From: JAJFUI01 sp039698035
GTDB taxonomy: Bacteria > Planctomycetota > Planctomycetia > Pirellulales > Thermoguttaceae
Length of the DNA stretch: 64,000 bases
Direction of reading: 5' to 3'
NCBI GenBank assembly: GCA_039698035.1
Contig: JBDKSW010000001.1
Span: forward strand, 67,368-131,367
Each line of letters begins with the position of its first letter. The stretch's first letter is position 1. The position numbers and the translations under genes are program-made. Positions 8,302 through 17,734 of the stretch are shown piece by piece. The notes below the pieces were generated by a model. That model was not told the origin of the DNA and did not search any database. It worked only from the letters and a program-made list of their open reading frames with translations.

Positions 8302-10059
8302 ATGGCACAAAAGAAAAAGATCTCCCTGAAGATCGATGACACGCCGATCCAGGTCGACGCCGGAACGACGATCATGGAGGCGGCCGAGCAACTGGGCATC
8401 CGCATCCCGCGGCTCTGCTACCATCCCGATCTCAGTCTGGCCGGCTCGTGCCGCGTGTGCATCGTCGACGTGAAGGGCATGGGCTATTACATGACCGCCT
8501 GCAGCTCCCAGGTTTGGGAGGGGATGGAGGTTCAGACCAACTCGCCCGAAATCCGCCAAGCCCGGCGCGACATCGTCGAGCTGCTGCTGGACAATCACAA
8601 CATGGATTGCCAGACCTGTGAGCGCGACGGTCACTGCGAGCTGCAGAACCTGGCCTATGCGATGGGCGTTCGCCAGCGACACTTCGAGGGCCGCCGCAAG
8701 CGGTTCCCGATCGAAATGTCGAGCCAATCGGTCGTCCGCGACAGCGAAAAATGCGTCTTGTGCGGCCGCTGTGTTCGTGTTTGCGCTGAGATTCAAGGCG
8801 TCTGCAATCTGAGCCAGCATGGCCGGGGGTTCGAGACAGTCGTCGGCCCGGCGCACATCGCCAACATGGACGACTCGGTTTGCATTCAGTGCGGTCAGTG
8901 CATCAACGTTTGCCCGACGGCCGCCTTCATGGAGAAACGCGGCTCGGGCCCCGTGTGGGACGCCCTGGCCGATCCCGAGATGCACGTCGTCGTGCAGACG
9001 GCTCCGTCGATTCGCGCGGCCATTGGCGAAGGCTTCGGTATGCCCGCCGGCACGGCCGCGACAGGGCAAATGGTGACCGCCTTGCGGCGTCTGGGCTTCG
9101 ATCGTGTGTTCGACACCGATCTCGGCGCCGACATGACGATCATCGAGGAATCGCACGAGTTCCTGACGCGGCTGAAAGAAGGCCCCCTGCCGATGATCAC
9201 GTCGTGTTCGCCGGGCTGGGTCAGCTTCATGGAGAAGTTCTATCCCGAGTTGATTCCGCACGCCTCGACCTGCCGTTCGCCGATGGGAATGCTTTCGGCG
9301 CTGGCGAAGACCTACTACGCCGAGCGGGCTGGCATCGATCCGAAGAAGGTTTTCATGGTGGCCGTGATGCCGTGCGTCGCGAAGAAGTTCGAGGCCCGGC
9401 GGCCCGAACACTTTTCGCCGGACGGCCTCCCCTATACCGATGCCGTGCTGACGACTCGGGAACTGATTTGGATGATCAAGTGCTATGGGATCGACTTCGC
9501 GCGGCTTCCATCGGGCGAGTTTGACGCGCCGCTTGGCCTGGCGAGCGGCGCCGGCGACATCTTCGGCATCACGGGCGGCGTCATGGAGGCCACGCTGCGC
9601 GCCGCCAGCGAGCTGGTGACCGGCAAGCCGGCCGAACGACTTGACTATACGGAAGTTCGCGCGGTGAAGGGGCTCCGCGAAAGCTACGTCGCCATCGGCG
9701 AGCACAACATCCACCTCGGTGTGGCCAACGGCCTGACCAACGCCAAACTGCTTCTGGACCGCGTCAAGGCGGGCGAAAAGTTCCACGTCATCGAGGTCAT
9801 GGCCTGCCCCGGCGGCTGTTGCGGCGGCGGCGGGCAACCCTATCCGCCCGAGGGCGTTAAGGTGCTCGACAGCGACTGGGTCTTCGAGCGAGGCAACGCG
9901 CTCTACTCGATTGACGCCAAGAAGGAGCTCCGCAAGTCCTACGAAAATCCGGCGGTCGAGGAGATCTACAGTTCCTATCTTGGCGGGCCAGGCAGCCAAC
10001 GAGCGCACGAGTTGCTCCACACCCATTATCACGCCAGAACGCCGCGAGGAATCCGATGA
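8302..10059 (+). CDS. hydA: [FeFe]-hydrogenase large subunit with NuoG-like N-terminus
   Basis: The 585-residue enzyme interconverts protons and H2. The iron-sulfur relay reads in order: a plant-type [2Fe-2S] site (C39, C50, C53, C67), a His-ligated [4Fe-4S] site (H99, C103, C106, C112), and two ferredoxin [4Fe-4S] sites (C151/154/157/161 and C194/197/200/204). The H-cluster domain follows with L1 TSCSPGW (300-306), L2 MPCVAKKFE (356-364) and L3 EVMACPGGCCGGGG (498-511), so C302, C358, C502 and C506 are present. In L1 the second Cys of the usual TSCCP, the proton-relay thiol, is Ser303. The length and architecture match group A3 NAD-linked or bifurcating enzymes. It overlaps the NuoE-like gene (ATGA). 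A HydB/NuoF flavoprotein and the HydEFG maturases are not in the window. ATG 8302 is preferred over an upstream TTG. Confidence 0.93.
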   Translation: MAQKKKISLKIDDTPIQVDAGTTIMEAAEQLGIRIPRLCYHPDLSLAGSCRVCIVDVKGMGYYMTACSSQVWEGMEVQTNSPEIRQARRDIVELLLDNHNMDCQTCERDGHCELQNLAYAMGVRQRHFEGRRKRFPIEMSSQSVVRDSEKCVLCGRCVRVCAEIQGVCNLSQHGRGFETVVGPAHIANMDDSVCIQCGQCINVCPTAAFMEKRGSGPVWDALADPEMHVVVQTAPSIRAAIGEGFGMPAGTAATGQMVTALRRLGFDRVFDTDLGADMTIIEESHEFLTRLKEGPLPMITSCSPGWVSFMEKFYPELIPHASTCRSPMGMLSALAKTYYAERAGIDPKKVFMVAVMPCVAKKFEARRPEHFSPDGLPYTDAVLTTRELIWMIKCYGIDFARLPSGEFDAPLGLASGAGDIFGITGGVMEATLRAASELVTGKPAERLDYTEVRAVKGLRESYVAIGEHNIHLGVANGLTNAKLLLDRVKAGEKFHVIEVMACPGGCCGGGGQPYPPEGVKVLDSDWVFERGNALYSIDAKKELRKSYENPAVEEIYSSYLGGPGSQRAHELLHTHYHARTPRGIR

Positions 10060-10583
10060 GCACATGCACTGACAATTGGGCCGAAGTGGAAGCCGCCGCC
10101 AAGCTGGTGCTGGGCGAGAAGGTTGTGGCGTTTATTCTCGAACGCCGCAGTCAGCCGCACCCCGAAAGCCAACTGATCGCCGTGCTGCACCGCGTCCAGG
10201 CCGAGTTCGGCTACCTGGCCGACGCCCACCTCGACGCCGTGGCCCAACTGATGCAGGTGCCGGCGGCCAAGGTGGCCGGCGTGGCCAGCTTTTACCATTT
10301 CTTCCGCTTGAAGCCGCGAGGCCGGTTCATGATCAATGTCTGCCTCGGCACGGCCTGCTATGTCAAAGGGGCCGAACGCGTTGCGCAGAAGATCATCGAG
10401 GAACTCGGCATCACTTGGGGCGAAACAAGCAAGGACCGTGTCTTTACCCTGGAAGGCACCCGCTGCCTTGGCACTTGCGGTCTTGCCCCGGTCGTGATGA
10501 TCGACGAGCAAATCCACGGCGAGCTGAGCCCCGACCAAGTGCCCGCGCTGCTGGAGAAGTATCTCAAAAAGGCCCGGGAGTAA
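10056..10583 (+). CDS. NuoE-like [2Fe-2S] hydrogenase/dehydrogenase subunit
   Basis: This 175-residue thioredoxin-fold protein resembles the 24-kDa NuoE subunit and HydC of NAD(P)-linked [FeFe]-hydrogenases. The four [2Fe-2S] ligands are visible as C96 and C101 (CLGTAC) and C137 and C141 (CLGTC), with the typical GVASFYHFFRLKPRG helix before them. Its start overlaps the hydrogenase stop by four bases, so the two subunits are made together. In known complexes NuoE/HydC docks a NuoF/HydB flavoprotein; that gene is missing from this pair and would have to be encoded elsewhere. Confidence 0.92.
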   Translation: MSTCTDNWAEVEAAAKLVLGEKVVAFILERRSQPHPESQLIAVLHRVQAEFGYLADAHLDAVAQLMQVPAAKVAGVASFYHFFRLKPRGRFMINVCLGTACYVKGAERVAQKIIEELGITWGETSKDRVFTLEGTRCLGTCGLAPVVMIDEQIHGELSPDQVPALLEKYLKKARE

Positions 10584-10641
10584 GGCCCGCGGGCGAGTCG
10601 TCCACGGGCGACGGCCGCCTTGCACGCCTTGGCGTTCTCTG

Positions 10642-11418
10642 ATGCGTGGCAATCTCGACGAGTATCGCCGCGACTTGAAGCAACTCGCAACGCTGGGCGA
10701 GGAAATGCTCGTTGATATCTCGCTCCGCGACGCGGCCATGGAAGGCCCTGAAAAACTGGCGGCCGAACACATCTGCGGCTGCTTCGAGCGGAACTATCAA
10801 CGATGGTACACTGAGGCCGGCGCCGTCGTCGCCCAGTTGATCTCGGGTCGCAGTGCCGAGTTCGAGCAGCTTTACCTTGGCGACGGCCGACGGAAGGCCA
10901 TCGACGCCGACTCGTACAACATCCAGGACTGGCTCACCGGCCGCAAGTTGCCTGCCCCGGCGGTCCGTGGCGGCGAGTCGCTGGCCGTCTCATTGCGGCT
11001 GAAGATGCAACTGGAGATCCTGAAATCGGCCGAGACGCGGCTCGAAAGCAGTCTGTTCGAGATGCGTCAACTGGTTCAAGCCGACCTGTTCGATTCCGAA
11101 ATCGAAGCCTGTCGGGCCCTGGCGTCGCACGGCTTTCTGCGGGCGGCCGGCGCGATGGCCGGCGTCATTCTCGAACGCCACTTGCGGCAATTGGCCGAGA
11201 GCCACGAGGTCGTCGTTTCCAAAAAGGAACCGACGCTCAACGACCTGAACGACCGGCTGAAGATGGCCGGTGTCGTGGACGTGCCCACCTGGCGGCATAT
11301 CCAGCGGCTGGCCGACATTCGCAACTTGTGCGATCACAACAAACACCGCGATCCCCACAAACGTGAGGTTCACGAGTTGATCGACGCGACGGATGGAATC
11401 GTGAAAACTCTGGTGTAG
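10642..11418 (+). CDS. HEPN/DUF4145-like protein
   Basis: The 258-residue all-helical protein has a C-terminal region of HEPN character: helices EACRALASHGFLRAAGAMA and VILERHLRQLAE, then a final helix holding RNLCDH, which fits the HEPN R-x4-H motif. HEPN domains with this motif are often RNases in toxin or defence settings. DUF4145-like members serve other or unknown roles. The N-terminal half is not recognised. It follows the hydrogenase genes by 58 bp and precedes glnE by about 28 bp, which gives no functional clue. Catalytic activity is inference from one motif. Confidence 0.6.
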   Translation: MRGNLDEYRRDLKQLATLGEEMLVDISLRDAAMEGPEKLAAEHICGCFERNYQRWYTEAGAVVAQLISGRSAEFEQLYLGDGRRKAIDADSYNIQDWLTGRKLPAPAVRGGESLAVSLRLKMQLEILKSAETRLESSLFEMRQLVQADLFDSEIEACRALASHGFLRAAGAMAGVILERHLRQLAESHEVVVSKKEPTLNDLNDRLKMAGVVDVPTWRHIQRLADIRNLCDHNKHRDPHKREVHELIDATDGIVKTLV

Positions 11419-11446
11419 TGGCACATGCGTTGAAAGCGTGGATGCG

Positions 11447-14400
11447 ATGAACACTGCCAGCTTGCGACAATACTTGGATGATCCTTCCGCCGCGGCCGAC
11501 TGGCTTCGGGGGCTGGGAATTGTCGACACGCGTCGGGCGCATGGCAACCTGGTCGACATGGCGGAGGCCCGCGTGCCGCTCGATCTGTTGGCGAGCATGT
11601 GCGGCCAAATCGAGCGGCATCTGCCGGCGTGCCCCGACGCCGACATGGCGTTGCACAACTTGGAGCGATTCGTGCGTGCGGCGCGAAACCCGCTCGGTAT
11701 TGGCGCCTTGTTGCAACGCGACCCGCAAACCATGCCGACGTTGCTGCAAATCTTCTCGGCCAGCCAGCACCTGAGCGATCTGCTGGTGACCGACCCCGAG
11801 TCGCTTAGCCTGCTGCGCGGCAACGAACGTCACGAGATGGGGCGACAACCGCTCGTCGACGAGCTGACGTCCGAAATTGCGGCCCTCGAGCATGACACGG
11901 TTGTTCTGCGGGCGCTGCGGCGGTTCAAACGTCGCGGCACACTGCGGATCGCCTATGGCGATATCATTCGCGGGCAGAGCCTGCGCACTGTGACGATGCA
12001 GATTTCGTTTCTGGCCGACGCCATTCTCGAAGCGGCCGTCGCAGCAGCGCGGCGAAAATTCCAGCGAGCGCGCGGAGTCCCGATGACCGGCGGACGCCCG
12101 GCCCGCTTTGTGATTCTGGGGTTGGGGAAGCTTGGCGGTCTCGAACTGAATTATTCGAGCGACATCGATCTCATTTTCCTTTGCGAAAACAACGGCGTGA
12201 CCGACGGCCCGCGTCCCATCTCGAACATCGATTTTTTCGACCTGATGGCCCGCGAAATCGTCCGCCTGTTGACGGAAAAGACCGAACTGGGCGGCGTCTA
12301 TCGCGTGGATATGCGGCTTCGTCCCGACGGCGCCCGCGGCCCGATGGTGATGGGCGTTGAAAGCGCCCTGGCGTACTACGACACGCGCGGCCGGACCTGG
12401 GAGCGGCAGGCCTACATCAAGGCCCGACCGGTTGCCGGCGACCGGTCGCTCGGCAACGAGTTTCTCACGACCATGTGGCCCTGGGTGTATCGCCGGTATC
12501 TGGGCCACGCCGACATCAGCGGCATCAAGGCCTTGAAACGGCGGATCGAGCAGCAGACGCTTGGCCACGGCGGCGGCGCCCGCGACGTGAAGACCGGGCG
12601 CGGCGGCATCCGCGACATCGAGTTCGTCATCCAGTTTCTCCAACTGCTCAACGGCGGCGACCTGCCCGAGGTCCGCACGGGCAATACGCTCGAAGCGCTG
12701 GCTCGGTTGGAGCGAGCAGGCTGTCTCAGCAATCTCGAACGGATGATTCTCGAAGACAACTACACGTTCCTTCGGCAAATCGAGCACCGGCTCCAGATCA
12801 TGCTCGACCTGCAAACCCATCTGCTGCCGGCCGATCATGGTGAGTTGCACAAGCTGGCGTTGCGCATGGGCTACGCGCCGACCGAAGAGGAGTCGGCCCT
12901 CGAAGCGTTTCTGCACGACCATCGCGCCAAGACCGACCTGAATCGCAAGATCCTCGACCATCTGCTGCACGACGCCTTCAGCGACGACCGACAAACGCAA
13001 GCCGAGGTCGATTTGGTGCTCGACCCCGACCCGCCCCAAGAGCGAATCGATGAGGTGCTGGGCAAGTATCGGTTTCGGGATGTCGCACAAGCGTATCGCA
13101 ATCTGATGTCGCTTTCCGAAGAGCGAATACGGTTCCTATCGACGCGACGTTGCCGCCATTTTCTCGCGGCCATCGCGCCGCAACTATTGGCCGCGATCGC
13201 GGGAACCGCCGACCCGGACTCGACGCTCGTCAACCTCGACCAGGTGAGCAGTTCGCTGGGCGGCAAAGGCGTTCTTTGGGAGCTGTTCCGATTCAACCCG
13301 CCAAGCCTCCGGCTTTACGTCGAACTTTGCGCCTACAGTCCCTATCTCTCCGGCCTGTTGACCAGCAATCCGGGCATGATCGACAGCCTGATGGACAGCC
13401 TGGTGCTCGACAAGCTGCCGACGCGAGAAGGGATGGGCCGAACGCTGGCCGAGCTGTGCCGCGCCGCGGAGGACGTTGATCCCATTCTGCAGAGTTTCAA
13501 GAACGACCAGCAGCTTTGCGTCGGAGTTCGCGATATTCTTGGCCGCGACGACGTGCAGGCCACGACCGGCGCTTTGTCCGATATCGCGGAGAGTTGCCTT
13601 GCCGAGATTGCCGCCCGAGAGTACGAGCGGCTGGTCGCCCGCTTTGGGCGTCCATGCCACATGCCTCGCACTCCGCCCGAGGGATCCGCGAGCGTCGTTG
13701 AACGATTGCCCTGTGAAATGGTGATTCTCGCGCTGGGCAAGTTTGGCGGGCGGGAGATGAATTACCACAGTGACCTCGACATCATCTTCCTTTACGAGGG
13801 CGACGGAGAGACCGTGCTGGCGGATGACGTCCCAGGCACGCATCAGACCACGACCAATCAACACTTTTTCAGCGAATTGGCCCAGCGGATCATCCAGACC
13901 GTGAGCCGTCGGAGCGGCTACGGCCGGCTCTACGAGGTCGATGCAAGGTTGCGTCCGACGGGTCGGAGCGGCGCTCTGGCGACGACATTTGACGAGTTCG
14001 TTCGCTACTTTCATGGCGGCGGCGGGCAGCTTTGGGAACGCCTGGCGCTGTGCAAGGCACGCGTGGTGTACGGCGCATCGCACGCGGCGGAAGCGGCGAT
14101 GGCCGCCGTCGCCCGAGCCGCGTTCGACCACGCTTGGTGTCCAGAGGACGCGATCGCCATCCGCCGTATGCGCCGCCGACTCGAAGGCACGGCCCCAGCG
14201 GCCGGCGATCTGAAACGCGGGTCCGGCGGCCTCGTCGATATCGAGTTTATCGTGCAGATGCTCCAACTGAAGCACGGGGCCGACAACCCGCGACTTCGCG
14301 TTTCCAACACGCTTCGAACGCTGGCTGAACTACGGCAGGCCGGTCTCCTGACGGGCGACGACTGCGACTGCTTCGACCGTGCCTATCGACTGTTGCGAAC

Positions 14401-14581
14401 GATCGAAGGCCGTCTGCGGCTGATGAGCTCGACCGCGCGCGATCGTCTGCCCGAGGACCCTGTCGAGCTGACAAAGCTTGCACGACTGCTGCGCTATTCG
14501 AGCGGCAGCGACTTGCTGGCCGATTTTGAAACGGCGACTCGCGAAACACGCCGCCGGTTCGAGCGGTTGTTCGGTGGATAG
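11447..14581 (+). CDS. glnE: bifunctional glutamine synthetase adenylyltransferase/deadenylase
   Basis: This 1044-residue enzyme controls glutamine synthetase by adding AMP to it or removing it according to PII state. Both nucleotidyltransferase halves are visible: LGLGKLGGLELNYSSDIDLI near residues 222-241 (deadenylase side) and LALGKFGGREMNYHSDLDII near 760-779 (adenylase side). Each has the metal-binding D-x-D and is followed by helical GlnD-like domains with KTGRGGIRDIEF and KRGSGGLVDIEF. Length is a little above the enteric enzyme. ATG 11447 is preferred; an in-frame GTG at 11438 is also possible. glnA and glnB are not nearby. Confidence 0.95.
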   Translation: MNTASLRQYLDDPSAAADWLRGLGIVDTRRAHGNLVDMAEARVPLDLLASMCGQIERHLPACPDADMALHNLERFVRAARNPLGIGALLQRDPQTMPTLLQIFSASQHLSDLLVTDPESLSLLRGNERHEMGRQPLVDELTSEIAALEHDTVVLRALRRFKRRGTLRIAYGDIIRGQSLRTVTMQISFLADAILEAAVAAARRKFQRARGVPMTGGRPARFVILGLGKLGGLELNYSSDIDLIFLCENNGVTDGPRPISNIDFFDLMAREIVRLLTEKTELGGVYRVDMRLRPDGARGPMVMGVESALAYYDTRGRTWERQAYIKARPVAGDRSLGNEFLTTMWPWVYRRYLGHADISGIKALKRRIEQQTLGHGGGARDVKTGRGGIRDIEFVIQFLQLLNGGDLPEVRTGNTLEALARLERAGCLSNLERMILEDNYTFLRQIEHRLQIMLDLQTHLLPADHGELHKLALRMGYAPTEEESALEAFLHDHRAKTDLNRKILDHLLHDAFSDDRQTQAEVDLVLDPDPPQERIDEVLGKYRFRDVAQAYRNLMSLSEERIRFLSTRRCRHFLAAIAPQLLAAIAGTADPDSTLVNLDQVSSSLGGKGVLWELFRFNPPSLRLYVELCAYSPYLSGLLTSNPGMIDSLMDSLVLDKLPTREGMGRTLAELCRAAEDVDPILQSFKNDQQLCVGVRDILGRDDVQATTGALSDIAESCLAEIAAREYERLVARFGRPCHMPRTPPEGSASVVERLPCEMVILALGKFGGREMNYHSDLDIIFLYEGDGETVLADDVPGTHQTTTNQHFFSELAQRIIQTVSRRSGYGRLYEVDARLRPTGRSGALATTFDEFVRYFHGGGGQLWERLALCKARVVYGASHAAEAAMAAVARAAFDHAWCPEDAIAIRRMRRRLEGTAPAAGDLKRGSGGLVDIEFIVQMLQLKHGADNPRLRVSNTLRTLAELRQAGLLTGDDCDCFDRAYRLLRTIEGRLRLMSSTARDRLPEDPVELTKLARLLRYSSGSDLLADFETATRETRRRFERLFGG

Positions 14582-14697
14582 AATGACAAGCTGGGCGAGG
14601 TTTCACAATTGCGAATGTTTTGGCTGTTGCGGACCGATGACGGTGAGGCCGTTGGACATGCGTCATTTTGAACTTCCCTCTTGAGTTTCACGCCGCC

Positions 14698-15561
14698 ATG
14701 CGTCTCGCCTATAGCTCAAACGCGTACCTGAACTTCTCGATCGAAGACACCATCGCACGGATTGCCGGCTTGGGCTTCGAGGGGCTCGAGCTGCTGGCCG
14801 ACGTGCCGCACGCTTGGCCCGCCGGATTGCTGGACGAGCACAAACGGGCCATCCGCCAATGCCTCGATCGCCACGGCTTGGCCATTTCCAACGTCAACGC
14901 GTTCATGATGAACGCCGTCGCCGACCCGCGACAACCCTACTGGCATCCGTCGTGGATCGAGCCGGACCGACATTATCGGGCGATCCGCCGCGAGCACACA
15001 AAAAAGGCGTTGCGGCTGGCCAAGGACCTCGGCGCCCCGTCCATTCAGACCGAGCCGGGCGGTCCGCTGGCGGCGGGCCAGTCGTGGCGCGAGGCGGCCG
15101 ACACGTTTTACGAAGAGATCATGCCGTGCGTCGAGCTGGCCGAACAGTTGCAAATCCTTCTGCTGATCGAGCCCGAGCCGGGCCTGATGCTCGAGACCTT
15201 CGAGCAGTACCTGGAGTTCGCCGGGTGGGTCGGCTCGCCTTGGATGGGGCTGAACTTCGACATCGGGCACGCGTTCTGCGTGGGCCAGGATCCGGCCGAG
15301 TGGATCGCCCGAATGGCCCGGCACACGAAGCACTACCACATCGAGGACATTGCCGCGACGCGACGCCACGCCCACATGATTCCCGGCCATGGGGCGATTG
15401 ACTTCCAAGCCGTTTTGCGGGAGATTGACCGCACCGACTACCAGGGTTGGATTACCGTCGAACTCTACCCGTACATGGACGATCCCGACGCCGCCGGGCG
15501 AGAGGCCAGGGAGCTTCTCGCCGCGACAATCCGGGGAATTGAGCAGGATCGATGCCGATGA
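14698..15561 (+). CDS. sugar phosphate isomerase/epimerase-like TIM barrel
   Basis: This 287-residue protein has the xylose-isomerase-like (AP endonuclease 2) TIM-barrel pattern. Features are GLGFEGLELLADVPHAW at the start of the barrel, LIEPEPGLMLE (metal-ligand Glu), LNFDIGHAFC (Asp/His ligands), HYHIEDI and PGHGAIDF. Such enzymes bind a divalent metal and isomerise or epimerise sugars or related polyols. It overlaps the UbiA gene by ten bases, and a second barrel of the same family follows UbiA, so all three are likely one operon. ATG 14698 is chosen over a TTG 30 bases upstream. Substrate unknown. Confidence 0.85.
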   Translation: MRLAYSSNAYLNFSIEDTIARIAGLGFEGLELLADVPHAWPAGLLDEHKRAIRQCLDRHGLAISNVNAFMMNAVADPRQPYWHPSWIEPDRHYRAIRREHTKKALRLAKDLGAPSIQTEPGGPLAAGQSWREAADTFYEEIMPCVELAEQLQILLLIEPEPGLMLETFEQYLEFAGWVGSPWMGLNFDIGHAFCVGQDPAEWIARMARHTKHYHIEDIAATRRHAHMIPGHGAIDFQAVLREIDRTDYQGWITVELYPYMDDPDAAGREARELLAATIRGIEQDRCR

Positions 15562-16583
15562 GCGACGCCGCCAGCGAAAGCGAAGAAATCCGCGATCGAA
15601 TCGAACGAGACGCCCAACGTCGGCGGCAACGTCGCATGGCCTCGCCCGGCCACGCCCTGCTCCAATTGCTGAGGCTTCCCAACATCTTCACCGCGATGGC
15701 CGATGTGATGATGGGATTCCTCTTCGTCCAGACAGCGAGCCCGTGGCGCGACGGACCGTGGACGCCGACGGTCTGGGACATCGTGACGCTTACAGCGCTG
15801 CTCAGCGCGTCGGGCCTGTTGTATGCGGCAGGCGTCGTGCTCAACGACGTGTTCGATCTGGAAATCGACCGTCGCGAACGGCCAGATCGACCGTTGCCCT
15901 CGGGCCGCATTTCGGTCGCGTGGGCCCGACGATTCGGTTACCGATTGCTGCTGCTGGGCGTGGCGGCCGCGACGGCCACCGCACTGACCGTTGGCCATTT
16001 CGCGCCGGGCGCCGTGGCCGCGCTACTGGCCGTGACGATCCTGCTTTATGACGCTTGGCTGAAGCGGACGCCGTTGGGACCGATGGCGATGGGCGCTTGC
16101 CGTGCGCTTAACGTCCTGCTCGGGATGGCCGCTTGCGACGCAACGCTGCGCACGGTCGATTGGCTCGTTGCCGGCGGGCTCGGCGTCTACGTTGTTGGCG
16201 TCACCTGGTTCGCCCGAAACGAATCGCGACAAAGCGACCGGCGTCACCTGACCCTCGCCACGCTGGTCATCACACTGGGCATGGCGATGATCGCATGGCT
16301 TCCGCGATGGTCCGATCGCGTGATTGCGCCCATTCAACGGAGCCCGGGGCTGTGGTATCTGCTCGTCGGAGCTTTGGGCGTCGTCATTGTTCGCCGCTGC
16401 GTGGCCGCCATCGTCGATCCTGGCCCGTCCCGTGTGAAAATGGCTGTCACGCAGTGTGTGCTGTCGATCGTCATGCTCGACGCGGTCGCTTGCTATTCGA
16501 TGCGCGGTGTCTATTGGGCCACCGGGATCTTGTTGTTTTGGGTGCCCGCGCTGCTTGCCGCTCGATGGATCGAGACGACGTAA
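15552..16583 (+). CDS. UbiA-family prenyltransferase (EboC-like)
   Basis: This 343-residue integral membrane protein has about eight hydrophobic helices. It carries the UbiA signature NDVFDLEIDRRERPDRPLPS (NDxxDxxxD, binds Mg-prenyl diphosphate), with a second partial motif YDAWLKRTPLGP. A charged N-terminal extension of about 40 residues precedes the first helix. UbiA enzymes transfer prenyl groups to aromatic or other acceptors in the membrane. It overlaps the genes on both sides (10 bp and 1 bp, TAATG), each encoding a TIM-barrel isomerase. The ebo/EDB cluster of other bacteria also pairs a UbiA protein (EboC) with such a barrel (EboE); kinship is inferred, and the other ebo genes are absent here. 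Confidence 0.85.
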   Translation: MPMSDAASESEEIRDRIERDAQRRRQRRMASPGHALLQLLRLPNIFTAMADVMMGFLFVQTASPWRDGPWTPTVWDIVTLTALLSASGLLYAAGVVLNDVFDLEIDRRERPDRPLPSGRISVAWARRFGYRLLLLGVAAATATALTVGHFAPGAVAALLAVTILLYDAWLKRTPLGPMAMGACRALNVLLGMAACDATLRTVDWLVAGGLGVYVVGVTWFARNESRQSDRRHLTLATLVITLGMAMIAWLPRWSDRVIAPIQRSPGLWYLLVGALGVVIVRRCVAAIVDPGPSRVKMAVTQCVLSIVMLDAVACYSMRGVYWATGILLFWVPALLAARWIETT

Positions 16584-17473
16584 TGTATCTCGGCTACAAC
16601 ACCAACGGCCTGGCGCATCACGATCTGCTCGACGCGGTCGAGCTTCTGCACGAGATCGGCTATCGCGGCGTCGCCGTCACGATCGACCACGGCGTCCTTT
16701 CGCCGCGGGATCCTGGGCGAGCCGAGCAACTTGGCCGGTTGGGCCGCCTGCTTGAGCGGTTCGGAATGCGATCCGTCATCGAGACGGGCGCTCGCTATCT
16801 GCTCGATCTCCGAACGAAGCACGAGCCAACGCTGCTGTCCAAACGGCGTGAAGAGCGGATCGCGTTTTACAGGTACGCCGTCGATTGCGCCGCAGAGCTT
16901 GGCAGCGATTGTGTCTCGCTCTGGTCCGGACGGCTCATCGAGGAGAATCCCAATCCGTTTCTTCGGTTGGCCGACGGCCTGCGCGACGTGCTCAACTACG
17001 CTGCGGCCCGCAACGTCGCGATCGCATTCGAGCCGGAACCGGGCATGTTGGTCGACACGATGGCGTCGTTCAAACACTTGCTGCAAACCATGCAACAGGT
17101 CGCCGGCGCGCCGGAATGCAACGCGGGGCCGGTTGTCAATTCACCTGAATCGCGGTCCGGCGACGATCTGCTTTGTCTGACGCTCGACATGGGCCATCTG
17201 CAATGTCAGGGCGAGACGCCGATCTCTGACGTGATCCGCCGCTGGGCGTCGCGGCTCGTAAATGTCCACATCGAGGACATGCGGCTCGGACTGCACGAGC
17301 ATCTGATGTTCGGCGAGGGGGAAATTGACTTTCCGCCCGTCTTGCACGCATTGAACGAGGTCGGCTACCAGGGCGGCGTCTTCGTCGAATTGCCGCGTCA
17401 CAGTCACGAAGGGCCTGCCGCCGCCCGACGGGCGTTCGAGTTCTTGACGCCTCTCATCGCGCGCCTTGGGTAA
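16583..17473 (+). CDS. second sugar phosphate isomerase/epimerase-like TIM barrel
   Basis: This 296-residue protein is another xylose-isomerase-like barrel. It starts at ATG 16583 inside the UbiA stop (TAATG). Visible features are ELLHEIGYRGVAVTIDHG, IAFEPEPGMLVDTM with the same EPEPG motif as the barrel upstream of UbiA, LTLDMGHLQ, VNVHIEDM and FGEGEIDFPP. These supply the usual Glu/Asp/His metal ligands. It resembles EboE-type metabolite proteins or ordinary sugar epimerases. The overlap makes a joint pathway with UbiA likely, but the substrate cannot be read from the sequence. Confidence 0.83.
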   Translation: MYLGYNTNGLAHHDLLDAVELLHEIGYRGVAVTIDHGVLSPRDPGRAEQLGRLGRLLERFGMRSVIETGARYLLDLRTKHEPTLLSKRREERIAFYRYAVDCAAELGSDCVSLWSGRLIEENPNPFLRLADGLRDVLNYAAARNVAIAFEPEPGMLVDTMASFKHLLQTMQQVAGAPECNAGPVVNSPESRSGDDLLCLTLDMGHLQCQGETPISDVIRRWASRLVNVHIEDMRLGLHEHLMFGEGEIDFPPVLHALNEVGYQGGVFVELPRHSHEGPAAARRAFEFLTPLIARLG

Positions 17474-17734
17474 GGCACGTCCCATGGCTTGATCGCCGCC
17501 AAGACGCCCTCGGCAGTCCAAGCCGGGGCTTAGCTCCTCCGTTTTTGGTAAGGAAGCAGCTTCCGAGAGGTTGCGTTTTGCGGTCATGCGCAAGACCGTG
17601 TGTTAAACACGGCAAACAGGATAGGATATTCTGGCGTTGGTGGGATGTGGGGTTTTTCTTCTATTCCGGTTGTATGGATCGTGCCGAATTAGCCAAGTAG
17701 ACGCTCATGGTTTTCGCAGGTGGGGGGATGTCGA

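Noticed and set aside
8218..10065. A 615-codon minus-strand frame opposite the hydrogenase gene.
   Set aside because: Shadow of the hydrogenase reading frame; no start signal or domain.
17474..17734. Possible small RNA or terminator after the second TIM-barrel gene.
   Set aside because: The AAGCC/GGCTT pairing there leaves a two-base loop and the T-run is more than ten bases away; nothing supportable remains.
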